Shown one piece after another: positions 61,501 through 64,000 of a stretch of DNA of 64,000 bases. The notes beneath the pieces are model-generated. The model did no database searches. It had not been told where the DNA came from and saw only the letters and a program-made list of their open reading frames with translations. Positions within the stretch are counted from its first letter, which is position 1, and every line of letters starts with the position of its first letter. A program made the position numbers and the translations under genes. Source of the DNA: Circinella minor (taxonomy: Eukaryota; Mucoromycota; Mucoromycetes; Mucorales; Lichtheimiaceae); contig JAEPRB010000049.1 of assembly GCA_016758965.1 (NCBI GenBank), positions 1-64,000 on the forward strand. Reading direction: 5' to 3'.

Positions 61501-62226
61501 GTTTCTTTTTTACCCCATCCAACACTATGTTGAACTCCTTCTCCTTCTTCTTCAACGTGTAATGGAAACTCGGTAATAGTATCAAAGTCCTGTGTCATTT
61601 CCAATACATTCTTTGTTCCTATTTATGTGATTATATATGGTTATTATCGTTTAGTAACTTTACCTCCATACTATGTTGCTATGGTAGCGTCTTTTTTAGT
61701 CTTCTTTTTTTTTTACCTGTTACCAAAATAACAAGATCTTGATCTGGACTCCATGCCATGGCACAAATACCAGTATCGACAGAACCAACAATTTCAATCT
61801 AATATTTTTTAAAAAAAAAATTAATTGAACTAGTCAAAACAAGAAAGCTCAAAAATAAGTAATACTAAATATACTTACAGCTTCGTCACCATTGTCAAAA
61901 CGTTCTTTACTAACAAGAATAATGTCACCATTTCGTGTAGCTAAACAAGCGACTTGTTGATCCGATAAAAAAGTGAATCCAACAATACTACTTGAAAAAG
62001 TTTCTAAAGATTGTTGTGTTTCAACCGGGATTCGTGCAATTTCCACAAATGTGGATGGATCGTCGGGTGTAATCCCGTTGACCGAGATTCGAATACACGA
62101 AGCATTATCTTCAAACGCGGTATAGACAACATTATTTTCTGGATCACTAGCTAAAAATGAACGCGATCTACTATCGACAGTGCCGATTCTTGCTGATTCG
62201 TGCGCTAGGAGTTCAAGACTGCGCAT
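56027..62226 (-). CDS. ELP1: Elongator complex protein 1 (ELP1/IKI3/IKAP)
   Basis: A minus-strand gene from ATG at 62226 to TAA at 56027, in about 27 short exons. The N-terminal beta-propellers are readable: MRSLELLAHESARIGTVD, IVGSVDTGICAMAWSPDQDL, QIPRIAWRGDGSYFVCS, LDWRPSGNLIVSSQR, HDIVFIERNGLRHGEFTL, LLEVSWNADSTVLAIWLE, VQLWTSNNYYWYMKQHI and TGFHWDVETPLCAHI. The middle and C-terminal helical/TPR part shows the ISKIC-type IENKVNKICKAF, LLVDIK, DPREYLPFLQEL, FYQRFRIDDHLKRYASALKN, KHILYLVALEEYA and ILDVYGDHL. Near the end a basic stretch (KLRRREQRKREKGKKGT) matches the ELP1 tRNA-binding/NLS region, followed by YLVSSLRKLVERASNLQ and LIPFGYVEEARMLQ. Elp1 is the scaffold of Elongator, which makes the mcm5/ncm5 wobble-uridine tRNA modifications. 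No interruption was noticed, though not every exon edge was fixed. Confidence 0.94.
58521..58549. repeat. (TA)n microsatellite in an ELP1 intron
   Basis: About 14 AT/TA units in the intron between two ELP1 exons (donor side near 58567). A simple repeat likely to vary between strains. Confidence 0.85.
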
Positions 62227-64000
62227 TATACTTTAGAGTTTAGAAAAAAAAAGAGTGGGGGTTATCTAGTAGTATTTGTGTGCGGGTGTGTAGGTGCTTT
62301 TAGTTTCTGTAAAAAAAAGAAAGAAAAAAAACTAGTCAATGGCTTGCTGCTCTTTTTTTTTTTAATCAAAAAACATGGAAGGTTTAAAATTTTAGCGGAG
62401 TATGCTAAAACTTAATGCTTGTAACTGCAACAGATATTTAATGGATTAGAGAGACTGATTTATTAGAATTTTATTCGAGTTCGTTGTAACTAAATGTTTC
62501 TTAACAATACAAATGATTTATAAACAAAGCCCCAATTATAAATAATAAAACATAATAGTACTAAGTAACCTGTACAACAAATTATTCAAGTTTTAAGATA
62601 CCAAATTCATGATCATCCATAATAATGCTTCAGAGCTGAAGCTATAAACTGCTAATGTTGACCCTTTTGTGCCAGCTAACATGTACGTTAAGACAGTAAA
62701 AAAAAAAGAGAAGAAACAAAGACACTTATATTCATAGGTATATAATATGTTTTATAAGATGACGTTAGCCAGCTATAATTATCCTTTTGCTGTATGCGTC
62801 ATTATTAAAACTTATTAATATTTAAAGAATGCAAGACAATAACATTGTGACAATAAAGAAAGCGATTAATAATAGATTATTTCTATATCACTATAGGAAT
62901 ATAATAATCATTATATTAAAAATTTCTTATTTTACTCTTCCTCCTTTCTCTCACTCATCACTCCAATATCTCTTAGTATATAATGGACTGTAAATTAGAT
63001 AAATCAAGGGATGGACTTTTTTTTAATATGCCAAGAAAATTGCTAAATATTAATAAAGTCATTTAAAAATCAATACAGTATACTTTTAACTATTTCCTTG
63101 TTATAATCAAAGAATATTCCACGAAAATATGTTTTAGAATTAAACATAATATAAGCTACATATATTTATCATAGAAAAAAAGATGAGGGAGACAATAATA
63201 AGTAAAATTTAGTTTCCGGCAATCCACGCACGAGCGTTTATGTTATATACAACAGACATCAGAGTATGCAAAAGTCAGATTTATAGGTATATCATATTAT
63301 TAGAATCCATTAAAAAAATTACCTTTTTAAACGTAACGACCAAGTAAAAGAGAGAAAAGAAATCATGATGGTTATTATTACTATTATTATCATTAAACGT
63401 AGTATATTTGTCTCACATCAAAATTTTGTCTCTTTTGTACATAAGCAATAGTATAATCCAGAATACAATAAAATTATATAATACATGTTTATTAATTCTT
63501 TTTTTGATTATACACAATAAGGAGGTCCTATTGTATAGAAGATGTTTTGATAAAACAGGATCAAGGAAAAAAAACATATTGTTGGAATTACCAATGAATG
63601 ACACGTATATAAAGTGTCACAGATCGAAGCATCGCCGAGCAAAAAATCAAAAAGGAAAAGGCAGGGGCAGAAAAAGCTGGTGTTTGATAAGTATGATAAA
63701 AAGGGAAGTTACTTGGATCAAAAAAAATCACGCGCAAAAAAACAAGAAACAAATCATTAGGCTGCATAGAAACCAAAAAGATATTTTTCACGTGAAGCTG
63801 AAAAAAAAATGGTATTTAATATTTATGGGTTATTCTTTCCTAACTTCATTCCCCTTTCTAACCCCCTTCTCAAAATGATCCAAAGCGAAAAAAAAAAATA
63901 TTAAGTAATATAAACAAAACTTCCGTCGCCAGTAAAAGAAAAACAGAACTGATTGGTAGCTTTAAAAAGAAATTTTGAAATATATAAAAATAACACTTTT
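62227..64000. other. Right-end region without a supported gene
   Basis: ELP1 promoter next to 62227, then AT-rich sequence. An open frame at 63408-63878 is K/H/I-rich and crosses many A runs; with no splice or family support it is not called. A gene could start beyond the right edge. Confidence 0.4.

Noticed and set aside
63408..63878. 156-codon plus-strand frame near the right end
   Set aside because: Dominated by K, I, H and N from A-rich sequence; alternative start codon; no domain seen.
1..64000. CRISPR arrays, bacterial operons, rRNA or tRNA genes
   Set aside because: The window is eukaryotic with spliced genes; no regularly spaced repeats with unique spacers, no rRNA core sequences and no convincing tRNA A/B-box cloverleaf were seen by eye.

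Overview
The window is AT-rich nuclear DNA from an early-diverging fungus. The best guess is Mucoromycota, probably Mucorales. Reasons: many short phase-conserved GT-AG introns (about 45-150 nt), Q/N-rich low-complexity proteins, fungal gene families (tricalbin, MTC6, Vps27, Utp22), and a decayed copy of a repeat-associated gene family that I associate from memory with Mucorales. Species cannot be named from the sequence alone.

Layout. 1-4.2 kb has no convincing gene (AT-rich, simple repeats). 4.2-5.5 kb (-) is a METTL23-type methyltransferase with a 10-nt microexon. 6.3-6.6 kb (+) is a small unknown protein. 7.5-13.0 kb (+) is a six-C2 tricalbin, followed by RPC25 (+, Pol III subunit). 15.1-17.6 kb (-) is MTC6 and 18.3-20.9 kb (-) is VPS27 (ESCRT-0). 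22-29.2 kb is a repeat island: an intact gene with a probable RNase H-like fold, a decayed gene of a second family, and a broken second copy of the first gene split by a 2-kb insert that contains a near-perfect inverted repeat. 29.8-34.1 kb holds a divergent lipid pair, DGAT2 (-) and an HSL-type membrane esterase (+). 34.4-36.5 kb (-) is UFD1, 36.8-38.6 kb (-) a disordered unknown protein, 39.4-42.7 kb (-) an FHIP/RAI16-like protein, and 43.0-47.5 kb (-) UTP22. 47.5-53.9 kb is gene-poor, with gene debris, a TA-flanked MITE, a GC-rich patch and a palindromic element. 53.9-55.8 kb (+) is an ornithine-decarboxylase family gene with an altered catalytic loop. 56.0-62.2 kb (-) is ELP1. 62.2-64 kb has no supported gene.

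Functionally this is a housekeeping neighbourhood: ER-plasma membrane contact (tricalbin), endosomal sorting (VPS27, FHIP), protein degradation (UFD1), RNA biogenesis (RPC25, UTP22, ELP1), storage lipid turnover (DGAT2 plus esterase) and polyamines. The genes look independently transcribed. The most interesting points are the 22-29 kb duplicated RNase H-like gene with its palindromic insertion, the ODC-like protein that lacks the canonical Cys-Asp pair, and the small mobile-element traces at 51.5 and 53.7 kb. Exon coordinates were read by eye; where I added up exon lengths they keep frame, but single boundaries could be off by a few bases.
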